DNA of 64,000 nt from the NCBI GenBank assembly GCA_025769875.1, contig JAGFNK010000189.1, positions 27,765 to 91,764 on the forward strand, in the 5' to 3' direction. The position numbers were made by a program, and so were the translations under genes. The notes under the pieces were generated by a model. It did not search any database. It was not told where the DNA came from and worked only from the letters and a program-made list of their open reading frames with translations. Shown here one piece after another: positions 45,231 to 56,603 of the stretch; position 1 is the stretch's first letter, and the number at the start of each line of letters is the position of its first letter. The stretch is from Russula earlei (Eukaryota; Basidiomycota; Agaricomycetes; Russulales; Russulaceae).

Positions 45231-46010
45231 TCATTTAAGTCGTAAGTTTTGTTCAAGAAATTTTCCCTGTTCTTCTTTTTCTTTGGGTGAGAGGGGGTAT
45301 ACTCTGCAATTGATTGTCGTTGGGGCGTCTGGCTTTAGATCAATGGCGTGGTCCCATTTCCTTGGTCTGGGGAATCTTTCCGACTCTTGTTCCATGAATA
45401 CTTGTCCGTACTGGTGGTATTGATGAGGAACTATTTCTTGCCAAGTTTTGGGTTTGTCCTGTATCTGTGATTCTGCCAATTGTTGAGCTATAGTGGTCTT
45501 GCGTATCTGAGTTTGTAACCATAGTTCATCTCCTTCTTCCCAGCCCATTAATGCCTTGATCCATGCTGGTGTTTCTTGATCTCCTGTGAGGATGATTCTT
45601 CCCATCATAGTTCCTTTGGACCTGTTTATCTTTGGGTTGGTTGATTCTAGGAATGGGTATCCCAGAATGATATCGTCTTGTCCTATGTCTGCGACTAGGA
45701 ATTGATGCATGTGTTTTTGTCCCAGCAGTTTTAGTTCCAAATCGATAGCTTGAGTAATCTTTCCCAAACGATTAAGCGTTCCATCAACATTTTTAACATT
45801 CCTGGTCGGAACTAGGTCCCTCGTTCGTAGGTGTAGTTCCTTTGTCAAATTGGGGGATATGAAGCATTCAGTGGCCCCGCTGTCTATCAGGGCCTTTCTT
45901 TTGGCTTTGTTTGATCCCATGTAAATAGTAGTCATCACTGATATTGACTTTCTTTGAGACTTATACATCGGGTCGATATTTAAAGCTCGAGCAATCGCCG
46001 TTATGCTCAA
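45231..46010 (-). pseudogene. G3 protease and RT entry
   Basis: Aspartic protease with catalytic ALIDSGATECFIS and DDIILGYPFLE. The frame overlaps the end of gag and is displaced from it, so expression would need a frameshift. It ends with the conserved PLSPKEKEEQGKFLEQNL before RT, at a stop. Confidence 0.85.
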
Positions 46011-47590
46011 GTGTCTGAAAAATCCTGTTCGCCTTCTCCTTCTTCCCCCATCAATGCTTTGATAAAGGCTTCTCTCTCCTCTACCGAGAGTGCCTTTGCT
46101 GCCTTTGTGAGTTTGTTGCCCATATTTTCTTTGATCACTTCCATCACAGAGGATTCGGACATGGTGGTCGTTACCTCAGCAGTGCGTGCACGAGTTGTTT
46201 CGCGTTTTGGCCTTGTCAGGCAATCACGGGCCAAGTGTCCCCTGAGAGAGCAATGGAAGCATCTTCCTTCCTCTCGATGTTTCTGTTTCTCAGCTTCAGT
46301 GACCGCTTTGTGGGCGGCGCCCACGCTAGTGTCCATTGCATTTGGGTCATGCGGTGGGAGGCGTGGGTGTGCAGGAGTGACATTGCCTTGATTGTTCCTG
46401 CGGTTGGCCCAGGCCGAGTTGATAAGTCGTCCCCAAGGTCTATTGTTCTGGGGTTGATTGAAATTTCGTCCACGTGTGCTGGAATGGTCAGACAGAATCG
46501 TGTGTTTGCGCATCCAGACTCTGTGATGTTTCTGTGCAGCTGTGACCCAATCTACGAATGAGGTGGGGTCTTCCAAATTGAGGCACGATTCGACCAGGCT
46601 TCGAGGCAGGCCCCATGCGAAGAGTCTCATAACTGTGGGCTCATCGAGATCGAGTCCTGCTCGTCTGGCCAGTAGTTGAAATTCTGATATGTAGTCGTCG
46701 AGGAGTCCATCCTTCATCTTAAGCTCCTTGAGCTTATCTTGGGCTTTTTCACGTTCTGCATAATCAATGAATGTGCAATGAAACTGTTGTTGCAGCGCTT
46801 CCCATGCGGTAAGCCCGAGTGGTATGTTGGTGGGGTCAATTTGCACGTCTTCGAGCCATTGGTCCATGGCTTCGAGCCATCCTTCGACTTTGGGTCCTTT
46901 CATTAGTGAGAGAAAATATGCACACTTTTTGATTGGATCTCTAGCAATTTTGCTGTCATGGTTCATGGACATGAACCTGTTGAATGCGACTAAGAATGCA
47001 TGTGTTCATGCGTGGTCGCCGTTGAAGAACTCGGGGGGAATTCCCTCGAGTTTTCCATTATTGGATCCGCGTGTGTCACGATCGCAGTTGGTTCATCCAA
47101 AGAATTCGTCAGGGTCGGGGTCGGGACTAGGAGGTCGGTCTCCGTATCCTCTAAGTCCTGTGAAGGAGGGTTGGAAAGGGGCTTGTGCCGTTCCAGATGA
47201 CACTGGTTGAGGCTTGGTTGACTTGGGTTCGGTGGTGGCAACGAAAATATTCGTCGTTGTCATGGGTTCGAGTTCCATCGGGGCATCGGTGGGCGGAGTG
47301 GGTCCAGGCGTCAGGACACGGCTTGGGGCCTTCGAGCTGGGGAGGGGTTCTCCTGATGCTGTCAGTGTAGTGATGTTAATGCCTCTGAGGGGGCTTTGCT
47401 GGAGTTCGAAAGCCGAGCGAGCGACGCGTGTCACTTCCCACGTGTCACCGCGCCTCACGATCTCGAACCAGAGGCCAAAAAGGTGACCTAAGGCTATCTT
47501 GGCACCCTTCCAGTTAACATAGTAACCAGTCCAGGGTACGCCATCTGTGCGTATCGTATAGAATTCAATGCCATCGTCGAACATGGTCAT
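46007..47590 (-). pseudogene. G3 gag
   Basis: N-terminal frame 47093-47590 (MTMFDDGIEFYTIRTDGVPW) and capsid/nucleocapsid frame 46007-46972 (SLMKGPKVEGWLEAMDQW, AEREKAQDKLKELKM, zinc knuckle CFHCSLRGHLARDC). A break at about 46,975-47,095 separates the two. Confidence 0.82.
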
Positions 47591-47772
47591 GCTAGGAACA
47601 TTCTTCTCTTGATCAGGGAGCAGTTCAAAGGGGCACTTGAGGGCAGCCAGTGCTTCAATGGTTGGTGTGCTGAGTCCTTTGGTCTTCCAGTCTCATGTCA
47701 AAGTCATGTTTGAGAGAAATCAGTATATTCTTTGGGCGAGCGTGCAGTTCAGGTCAAGGGTTCGAGAAGAGA

Positions 47773-47783
47773 AAGCTTGTTCT
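47773..47783 (-). promoter_or_regulatory. G3 self-priming primer-binding site
   Basis: Minus strand AGAACAAGCTT, 2 nt after the 5' LTR, is the exact reverse complement of AAGCTTGTTCT within the LTR (48048-48058), which begins 34 nt after a TATATAAA box (48085-48092). Confidence 0.75.
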
Positions 47784-47785
47784 AA

Positions 47786-48275
47786 TGTCACCAACTGGGG
47801 GCGGTGTCACTGACAAATCGTTTCACATGCGAGACATACACACTGAGTCGAGTGAGACAACAAGTTCTCATGGAGTTTGGGGATCTCGGTGACAACACAG
47901 CGAAGGCTAGTGTGTACCGCGGAGTGGAAAGACAACAAATAAGTCCTTGCGTTTGAAGACTTAGGGAGATGGAAGAGGTTCTAAGACGATTGCTTGATTC
48001 CCTGCAAGACTACAGTCCTGAAGCTGGAATCCAGTGATATTCACAAGAGAACAAGCTTAGGGCTTGTTCTCTTCTACTGACAGGTTTATATAGACAGATA
48101 TGTCCTATATCAAATAGTAGACATGCGGTAACAATGAGACGATTGAGATTAAACATGCTGGAGAGTGGTGGTACATGTGAGGCTAATGAGTCATAAAAAT
48201 GTGTGGGAATCGTGAGGCTAGTCTGGGTAGGCTTGTCCGGTTGCCGGTCCGGTCGAGGGGCCGGTACTTGTGACA
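47786..48275 (-). repeat. 5' LTR of G3
   Basis: 490 bp, same length as the partner at 40888-41377. Confidence 0.92.
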
Positions 48276-49669
48276 CACACTTTCCTCTGCTATGTTACCA
48301 CTGAAGATAATGAAGAATTACCTGTTGAATTCATCAACAACCGCTGGTTCCAGCTACAACTCAGAAGAGGACAGCTCTACACCCACCAAGACCTAGAACT
48401 CACCAGAAACAGCCTTGGACTAGGCTACTGGAGGGAAAACGATCCCCTCTACAAACCACCTTCAGAATCAGAAGCCTCTACTACAGAAGGCAATCCCCCT
48501 GAACCGGAGAACACCATCGAAACTCAAACACCCTTTGAATCCCCTGCGTTAGAACCAGAGGACCTCCCCGAAAACCAGGAACTCATCGAAACCCCAGAAC
48601 TCGAACCACAGAACCCCCCTGAACCTATTATGGCAGCCCAACCCCAAGCCGCTGTACAACCACCCCAGGTCGCCGCTCAGGCCCCTCAGATGGCTGCCCA
48701 GGCCCCCCCAGTTGTTGTCCCACCCCCTCAAGCAGCTGCCCCAGCGCCACAAGGCACTAATGGGTCCCTCAGCGGTAAAGAACCTACGGCCTTCACAGGG
48801 GAAAGGAACAAAACAAAATGTTTTATCATGGAATTTAACTTGTACTGGGGCCTCAATGATGACAAGGCAGTAATGGTTTCCCCTTTTAAACGAACAATGC
48901 TGGCCCTCTCCTACATTCAAGGGGAAAAGGTTGAAGAATGGGTCAACTCACAGGCAACTGCACTCAGGGAAAAAGTAAACAGGGCCCAAAACCCCATTAA
49001 CAGGATGAACGAAGCATTATGGAATGACATTGTCACAGACTTCACATTCAAATTCACCAATACCGCGGAGAAAGAAGATGCCAAAGCAGCCATTGTCAAA
49101 CATGTAATGAAGGACTCCCTTGATGACTACATCTCCACCTTTGAACAACTTCTGAACAAAACAGGGTGGCCAGAAATGGACATTATCACTATCGAAAGCT
49201 TCAAAAATGGCTAAAAATCGGACTCTATCGCACAATCTTGAACAGGGACGTCTGGCCCACCACTCTTCAAGAATGGAAGGAGGAGGCTAGGAGACAGCAT
49301 CAACGATTCATCACCATCAGAGAAAAGCTTAAAGGGAAGACTACACACTCCCCCTCAGAACACAAGCCCCACCACCCTGACCGCATGTAAGTGGACGCCA
49401 CCAAGTCCAACTTTAAGAAACTTACTGAAGAGGAAAGGAAACAGTTGGCAAAGGAGGGGCATTGCTTCCGTTGCTGAGAAAAGGGCCACCTTAGCAGGGA
49501 GTACCCCAAAAATACTGCCCCCACCACTTCCAAGGCATGTACTACCGAACCAACCCCAGAACCACCTAAGGAGGAAGAAGCCTCCACTATGGTGGCCCGC
49601 ATGAAAACATTACCAGCGGAGGATAGAGCCAAACTTTGGGACGTCATCCTCAAGGAGGATTTTCTCTAG
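48276..49669 (+). pseudogene. G1 gag (5' end lies at about 40765-40887, before G3)
   Basis: The frame begins after the primer-binding site (LEINLELLPNRW, RPFPDLPEYVVGTATWDSF), is cut by G3, and resumes at 48276 (FLCYVTTEDNEELPVEFINN). Capsid part: GKEPTAFTGERNKTK, FKRTMLALSYIQGEKVEEWV, DDYISTFEQLLNKTGWPE. A one-base loss at about 49,211 creates a stop compared with G2. The zinc knuckle (CFRC then EKGHLSRE) has a TGA in it. Ends ILKEDFL with TAG at 49667. Confidence 0.85.
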
Positions 49670-49670
49670 G
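49664..49670 (+). promoter_or_regulatory. Candidate +1 frameshift site at the G1 gag-pol junction
   Basis: CTC TAG G: gag stops at TAG and the protease frame is +1 (TCT AGG CCA). The same sequence is kept in G2 at 61301-61307. Confidence 0.5.
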
Positions 49671-51454
49671 CCAAAGTACAACAGTTGATACTAAGGCCCA
49701 AATAGATACCATTGTCCAACATAAAGAAAACTCAATGAAAGTTCCCTTTATGATCACAACAAATGGAAAGACTGGCCAAGCGCTCCTAGACAGCAGGAGC
49801 AACGGAAAACTTCATCAGCCAAGGAATTGTGGAAAATTTACAAATCCCACTCCGAACCCTCAGGACCCCCAGACCCATCATCAATGTAGATGGTACCAGT
49901 AACCAAGGAGGAGCACTAACCCATTATGCCCATATAGCCATACGTCATGGCCCTACCACACGACTTCTCACCTTCTATGTTACAAATCTGGGAGAAGACA
50001 GAATGATTCTTGGCTACCCCTTCCTAAAGGCATTAAACCCCCTTGTCAACTGGAGCACTGGTCGCCTAAGAAACCACCTGGGGGTCCTCCTCACCCCCGT
50101 ACCCATAGCTAAAACACCAAAAATATGGGCTGCATGGATAAGGACAACCGTCATTCCCCCTGAATACTTATGACACCAGAAGGTCTTTTCAGAAGAAGCA
50201 GCCAAATGACTCCCACCCAGTCGAGGAGAGCTCGACTTCAGAATCACCCTGAAACCTGATGCCCCCAAGTTCCTTGATTGCTGAACTTACCCACTCCCCC
50301 AGAATGAAAAACAAGAGTTATCAAGACAAATACAAGAGGACCTAGCCAAGGGTTTCATCAAAGATGGCGTTTTGGACTTTGTATCTCCTGTCTTCTTTGT
50401 TCAGAAGAAGGATGGCACCACCCCAAGAATGGTAGTGGACTACTGAAAGCTCAACAATGCCACTGTTCCAGATTATCACGCCCCTACCAAACATGGAAGA
50501 ACAATTACATTGTCTAAGGGGCAAAACCACATTTAGCAAATTTGACATCAGAGCTGGCTACAATAACATCCTAATCCACCCAGAAGACCGACACAAGGGG
50601 GCCTTCAAAACTCAATTTGGCACATTCATCCCCATGGTAATGGGCTTCAGCTTTACCAATGCACCAGCAGCCTTTCAACAAGCAATGAACCACACTCTCA
50701 GACCCTGGCTCCTCAAGTACCCAGAAAACACCTGCAATTACCTAGACGATGTGGCAATAGCCACAGGAATTGGAGAAGAACAACTACACCAACAAATTAT
50801 GCACGAATTCCTTGATCTCCTAGAAAAGGACTCTTATTTCTTAAAAGCATCCAAGTGCGCCTTTGAACAAAGAGAAATCGACTTCCTGGGCTTTCAAATC
50901 AACCAAGGAACCCTCAAAATCGACCCAGTCAAAATGGACAGCCTCAAAAACTGGCCGAGACCCCCCAATAACTTAAAACAGGTACAACAAATCATGGGCG
51001 CCCTCAATTACCAACGACCATTTATCCGAGACTTCGCTAAAATTGCTTGCCCCATTTTCTCTACAATTAAGAAAGGAACCCCCTTTCTCTGGACCCCAGA
51101 AGCAACCACAGCCCTAGAAACCTTGATATCGGCAGTCTGCAATGACCCTGAACTCTACACTGCCAACCCTGACCTTCCATATGAACTAGAAACTGACACC
51201 TCACAATTTGCCACCAGAGCGATCCTGTTTCAGAGGGACCCAAGAGGAAAAAGGAAAATGATCGGCAATATGTCACACGCGTTCAACAAAGCAGAAAAGA
51301 ACTACCCAGTTTGGGACAGGGAATTCCTAGCCTTGATTCTTGCACTCCAACACTGGCGATATCTATTGGTGGGAACAAGACACCCCATCAAGATCTTTAC
51401 TGATCATGCTAACCTGGCCCACTATTGACTCCCCCATAAAATTAATCGAAGGAT

Positions 51455-52193
51455 TGCGGTGTAGCGCGTCCGGTGACGTGCGAGTGAGATCGTAAGGCTG
51501 ACCGGTCCAAGCAGAAAGAGTAGAGGAGGGGGGGGGGAGGAGGAACAAGTGGTCGCGCGCAGTCGTTCTGGTTCAGGCAGAGGTGGACAGATGAGGGGGA
51601 AAAGATTCTGATTCCACTGGACTTCTTTTTTTTTACTACAATGTAGCTAGGTGTTTTATATACAAGAAGGGGAGTAGTAAGAGGGGGCATGTAATGAAAG
51701 GAAATGAGATGATGAAAGGAAGTAGAGTCTTGAAAGGCAATCGAGACCAGGCGAGGCGGTCTAGGCGATTGTGAAAGGCTCGACGCGGAAACACATCGCG
51801 TGTGCCGGAGCGTGGGGTGCGTGCGCATATGGCGATGGGTGGGCGATGCGGTCGTCCGGGTCTTGACGTCGGGTGTGAGGTGGTAGGCGTGCTCGTGAGG
51901 TCGGTGCGTGGTCGGTGGCAAGGGCTGCAATGCGGTCGGTGGCGGACAGCCTGGCACGCAATCGTGTCTTGTGAGCGTTTGGCATACGCGTGGTTGGTAG
52001 AAAGGGCTTGAAGTTGGGCACAAGAGAGGTCGCGGGTGCGTGCGTGTGTGTGTGCAGCTGTTGGCAAGGGATGAAAGCGAGCTGAGGCAAGGGAGAGGAT
52101 AGGCGTCACGTCGTGTCGCGTCGCGTTTCCGCACGTGATTTCGTGGCCAGCCATAATCCTCCTTACAGCGGGTTACATTTCCACATTAGCAGA
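51455..52193. other. GC- and CpG-rich insert in the G1 RNase H region
   Basis: About 740 bp of G-rich, CpG-rich DNA unlike the flanking element; it replaces about 36 bp that G2 retains (63,088-63,125). Cys/Arg/Pro-rich frames cross it on the minus strand but none is recognisable. It could be captured host promoter/UTR DNA or another non-autonomous element. Confidence 0.55.
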
Positions 52194-52196
52194 TTA

Positions 52197-52749
52197 GGCC
52201 CCTTTTACCAACTGAGAATTCTTGAATCTTGAACTTGAACTTGGATTTCAGGATTTTCCAGGAGTGACAGGAGTGACAGGAGTGATGTAAGTGATATGAT
52301 GTATATAATAAATTAATATGCATTTTTTTTTGTTGTCATTTGCATACTCACATATTTGGGGTTACACATGATATGTCAGCATCAAACTCAGAGTTGAGCA
52401 GTCCAACTCGAGCTCAACATCTGGGTGCTTGCAGCCCCATTTTCACCAGAGCTGCACATACAAAATTTGCACAAAGATGTGCACCCACACATTGGTGACA
52501 CATATTCTGCCTTATGACATGCTTGCAATACCCCACTTGGAAGGAGTGGAAGGAAGGGTTAGAAAAAATATTTTTCATATCACATGTAAACCCAGCAAAT
52601 CACACCGGAAAATAACTCATATTTGAAATGGACTCATATTAGTTTATTATGTCACTTACATCACACCTATCATTCCTGTCACTCCCAGAAAATCCCGAAA
52701 TCCAAGTTCAAGTTCAAGATTCAAGAATTCTCAGTTGGTAAAAGGGGCC
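52197..52749. mobile_element. Harbinger-type MITE
   Basis: 553 bp, with terminal inverted repeats of about 80 bp starting GGCCCCTTTTACCAAC and ending GTTGGTAAAAGGGGCC; flanked by a 3-bp TTA duplication (52194-52196 and 52750-52752), typical of PIF/Harbinger. Its ends match the terminus at 32181 beside the Harbinger transposase relic. Confidence 0.85.
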
Positions 52750-54604
52750 TTATCATTTTAAAATCCACCACAAACCCAGAACCTCCAATCGTGCGGACGC
52801 TCTCTCACGACGACCTGACCACAATGATGGGTCAGGAGACAACCAGAACATCATGGCGCTCCCTGACAAACTTTTCATTCGCACGCTTCATACTGAGGAC
52901 CTCTACGCCCAAGTGCTAACTGAACAAGGAAAATGAAAGTCAGATCTCCTCATGTGGAAAGTCAAACATGGTCTTCAAGAAGAAGAAAATGCACTATTCA
53001 AAGATGGAAAGTTGGTGGTACCATACCAAGAACCCCTCTTGCAAAAAATCTTGCATACCTATCATGACAGTATTCTTGGCGGACACACAGGAAATGCCCG
53101 AACCTTGTACTCAATCCAAGAATCCTTCTGGTGGCCAAAAATGGCCTACTACATCCAGGACTACATTTGAGGGTGTGCCACCTGTCAAGCCAACAAATCC
53201 TCCACACACCCAACTTGCCCCCCAATTTACCCCATTCCCCCAGAATTTCAAAAACCCTTCCAAACTGTCACTATTGACTGGATTGTCGACCTCCCACCAT
53301 CAGAAGGGAACAATGCCATTATGACCATTACTGACCATGACTCCACCAAAGCGGCTATATTCATACCTTGCTGTAAGGACATGGGAACCCTGCAAATAGC
53401 CAAACTATTCTTACGTTACGCCTTCCCATGGACCGGAGTTCCCTCCAAGATTATCTCCGACCGAGACCCCCACTTTACCTCCAACCTATTTTAAGAAATC
53501 TCCCAAATCCTCGGAATTAATCAAAATTTGAGTACTGCCTACCACCCCCAAACTGATGGACAATCAGAAAGAACCAATCAAACCTTAGAAATGTACCTAC
53601 GCATCTACACTGGAGAGAAACAGGAAGAATGGGCACACTGGCTTCCTATAGCCCAATACCACTTTAATGCCCACAAATCTACCACCACCAAAAAAACCCC
53701 ATACGAACTCCCCATAGGCTTTGACCCCCAAGGACTCGGTACCCAGCTCAGATCCAAATTTCCCGGAATCCAAGAACAACTCCAAGCGTTAAAAGACATG
53801 AGGGAGTCAGCACAAGAAGTGATGAAAAGGGCACAAAACAACTGGATCAAAGAAACCAAGTTCAAAGGTTTTGAAGAAGGACAGAAGGTTTGGTTGGAAG
53901 GCACTAACTTAAAAACTCCCCATCAGTTTCATAAATTCCGCCCCAAACGGTTTGGCCCCTTTACCATCACCAAACAAATCTCTCATGTCGCCTACCAACT
54001 CCAGTTGCCCCCCCAATGGAACATCCATAATGTGTTTCACGCCTCCCTCTTATCTCCAGTCACAGAAACAGCCGAACATGGACCAAACTTCCCTGAACCA
54101 CCACCTGATCTTCTCTCAGGAGAATATGAGGTCAAGAAGATTACTGCCCAGGGTCTCCATAGGAACCGACTCCAATACAGAGTCCAGTGGAAAGGGTATT
54201 CCGCAGCAGAAGACACCTGGGAACCTCTCTCGAACCTTAAAAATGCTCAAGACACCATCACCATGTTTCATTTACAACAACCCACCAAACTCTGCACTAT
54301 GTCTACCACTAACTCTGACCCCGCGGAATCCCATCACTCGGGCAAAAGCCTAGACAGTCTGGAACATCAGTTTCAAGGACTTACAATACAACAATGTACC
54401 TTACTTCCATGAATCAATTCACAAAACCCCCCTTCCTACTCCATTAATGATCCCACTATCCCCGACCATGGACACACCATTTTTAACATAGCCGCCAGGG
54501 AACAACTCTTCTCAGGGATTCTCTCCCCTGGCAACTTCCATGGGTTTCAGTTACTTATGACGGACCCCCATTTCTCCAAATTTCATTTATCTATATGAAG
54601 AGCA

Positions 54605-55879
54605 GTGCTCACAGATTTGATATGGAACCATATTATACAATCAGCCTCCATAAATACCCCCACTCCTTCAGAGTGGTCAGCTTGGCATCACAAACACGCC
54701 ACCTCTACTTACAACACTCCCATGTCTTCTCCTGCTCCCTCTTCATCCCCCTTACCCATCCTCACTCCTTCCCTCACCATTAAACAAGAACCCCTCTCGC
54801 CCGAAATCATACAGCATATCATCGACCAATGCACTCTCATTGTCCCAGACAAAACTGAGGTCCAAGACCTTGCCGCCGTTCTCAATCCACTCACCATCCG
54901 AGAAGGAACGCCCTCGCCAACCCCAACCAAAGCAGACCCTACTCACCCTGGCCTCCCTTGGTTTGTCTATGAACCTTACACACATGTTCCCCCTTTTTAC
55001 ATTAACGTTAATGGGTGAAAACGCCTACTACCATACTTACGCGTCGCTTTGTACAACGACGAACCTATGCTTCTAGGAACTATGGGTCAAGGAGAACCCA
55101 CTTACGGAGAAAAACTCATTGCTCGACCCATTGTCTCTGCCCCTCATCCTTCCGTCACTGCCTCTGACCTCTGCCTCCTAATTGAGGACCACCCTTTCCA
55201 TTTTGATGCTGCCCAGGCTCTCGAAAACCTCCGTGACCCTGGTGCTCTCACCAACGTCTACTGCCTCTGTGTCAGTTCATTTAAACTAAAGGTTTTGGAG
55301 GGCAAGCACGCCTCTATCCAAGGGGCCCTGAACATCCTCCAAGGACAACTCGCTGACCGACTCCATGAGATCCAGTCTCACACCAAAGAAACCACTGCCA
55401 TCCGCAGTTGCCTTTGGGCCAACAACACTTCTGTCCGAGTTCGTCACCAACTCGACAACTTGATGACCGATGGGGGTCTCACCCACGACACTGGGCCATA
55501 TTACTCACAAGCAGGAAGTTATGACAGAATTGAGGAGTCAAAAGAACTGCCTACTTCTCCTTCTCCTTCATTACCCATTTGCCCCCCTCTCTCCTTGACC
55601 CCCTCTCTTGAGTACCTCCCTCGTGTCGTTGACCAGTCTCAAAACGATGCCCCTATGGGCTCACCCTCCCATTTTCCTCAGATGTTCTCTGATGACGCTA
55701 GCACTCCTAACACCCCTCTCACCCCTGCACACATGACCAAGGCACAGCATCACCAACTCCAAAAGCAACAACACGTTTGCAGACACTGTAACACCAGAGG
55801 ACACTGGAACAAGGACTGCAACAAACCTCACACTAACTGCAGTGGACAGGTGGATTGTATCCTCAGAAGGACTCACTGA
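54605..55879 (+). pseudogene. G1 extra frame downstream of pol, with CCHC zinc knuckle
   Basis: About 425 codons broken by one TGA at 55016. Blocks in order: Ser/Pro-rich start (TPMSSPAPSSSP), IKQEPLSPEIIQHIIDQCTL, GLPWFVYEPYTHVPP, a helical stretch (LEGKHASIQGALNILQGQLA), Pro/Ser linker, and C-terminal zinc knuckle CRHCNTRGHWNKDC. It follows the chromodomain and precedes the polypurine tract. The layout matches the G3 frame at 41492-42643, including a YEP motif in the middle and the knuckle at the end, although sequence similarity is low. The capsid gag has its own knuckle, so this is a separate protein. Confidence 0.7.
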
Positions 55880-56008
55880 AACTATAGACGTTTCTGTCCT
55901 AGGGCAACGGGCGTCCAGAGCACATGGCCAGAAGTCAAAGGTGATGAATTCTGTGAGTTGGGTCCCAAGACCGATTAGTTCGGAGAACTAAGCATGAGGG
56001 GGGCATGA

Positions 56009-56603
56009 TGTTGTGATCTACCCCTCTTTCAGTTCATCCCTGTTTCACTTCTTATTGTTCCCTACCTTTCACCCTCGTACCCTTGGTTACCGTTTCATCC
56101 CTTGATATTGATGGCCTCTTATTGTTTCACTTGTTGTGTTTCACCTATTTTTTGAGCTCCTTTTGCTACTGGTTAGTATTATCTATTGTTCTGCATATAG
56201 TACTGTACAGCCTCACTAGATAACAGTATTTAAGCACCTGTAGAAGCTGGGGAATGCCCCAAGCTTAGCTTTGTCCCACCTCCTGTCGCATCCTTTGCTG
56301 TGTATACTCTCTCAATCACAACTTGCTTGTGCTGGTCTACACTCTGCTTGACCTGAGTATACCTCAAGGAACCCTTGTGTTCCTCTTCCTCCTCTGTCTC
56401 TCTCTCATTGTCCTCCTCTTCTGTGAAACCAGAAGACCAACTCTGTCTGCAGACTGAATCATTATCTGACTCAGCCTTGAGATGCTAAACCTTTGATCCA
56501 GTCTCTTTGAGCTGGCCCCCACTGAACCCCTTGAACCAAGTCACAGGGACTTGGCCCCCACTGAACCTTGAGCTAATGCTCTTATGGCCGTGACACCATA
56601 ACA
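56009..56603 (+). repeat. 3' LTR of G1
   Basis: 595 bp, preceded by a purine tract (GAGGGGGGCATGA) and followed by the ACCAG duplication. Confidence 0.92.

Larger units (their letters stand above)
40888..48275 (-). mobile_element. Gypsy G3: complete chromovirus inside G1 gag
   Basis: 7,388 bp with 490-bp LTRs (40888-41377 and 47786-48275) and a perfect duplication CACAC (40883-40887 and 48276-48280). Coding is on the minus strand: gag, protease, RT/RNase H, integrase with chromodomain, then an extra double zinc-knuckle frame. Polypurine tract AACAAGGGGGTGA precedes the 3' LTR at the left. Confidence 0.94.
49670..54412 (+). pseudogene. G1 pol: protease, RT, RNase H, integrase, chromodomain
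   Basis: Protease MITTNGKTGQALLDS has one extra base after DS compared with G2 (DSGATENFIS), shifting the frame near 49,797. NLGEDRMILGYPFLKALNP follows. RT: ISPVFFVQKKDGTTP region with a TGA, FDIRAGYNNILIHPEDRH, catalytic YLDDV, REIDFLGFQINQG. RNase H: PYELETDTSQFATRA, NYPVWDREFLALILAL, IFTDHANLAHY, then cut at 51454 by an insertion; resumes near 52759. Integrase: HTYHDSILGGHTGNART and CATCQ zinc region, TIDWIVDLPPSEG, ISDRDPHFTS, HPQTDGQSERTNQTLEMYLR. C-terminus: KRFGPFTITKQISHVAYQLQ and a chromodomain (YRVQWKGYSAAEDTWEPLSN). Multiple TGA stops. Confidence 0.88.
40156..56603 (+). mobile_element. Gypsy G1: Tf1/sushi-type chromovirus, split by G3 and by a GC-rich insert plus MITE
   Basis: 595-bp LTRs at both ends, target duplication ACCAG (40151-40155 and 56604-56608). 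Order gag, protease, RT, RNase H, integrase, chromodomain, then an extra zinc-knuckle frame, polypurine tract, LTR. The span is 16.4 kb because it holds G3 (7.4 kb) and an insertion of about 1.3 kb. It has several stops and frame breaks. Confidence 0.93.

Noticed and set aside
51442..52134. Minus-strand frame of 230 codons in the CpG-rich insert
   Set aside because: Thr/Pro/His/Arg-rich composition follows from the G-rich strand; no domain seen.
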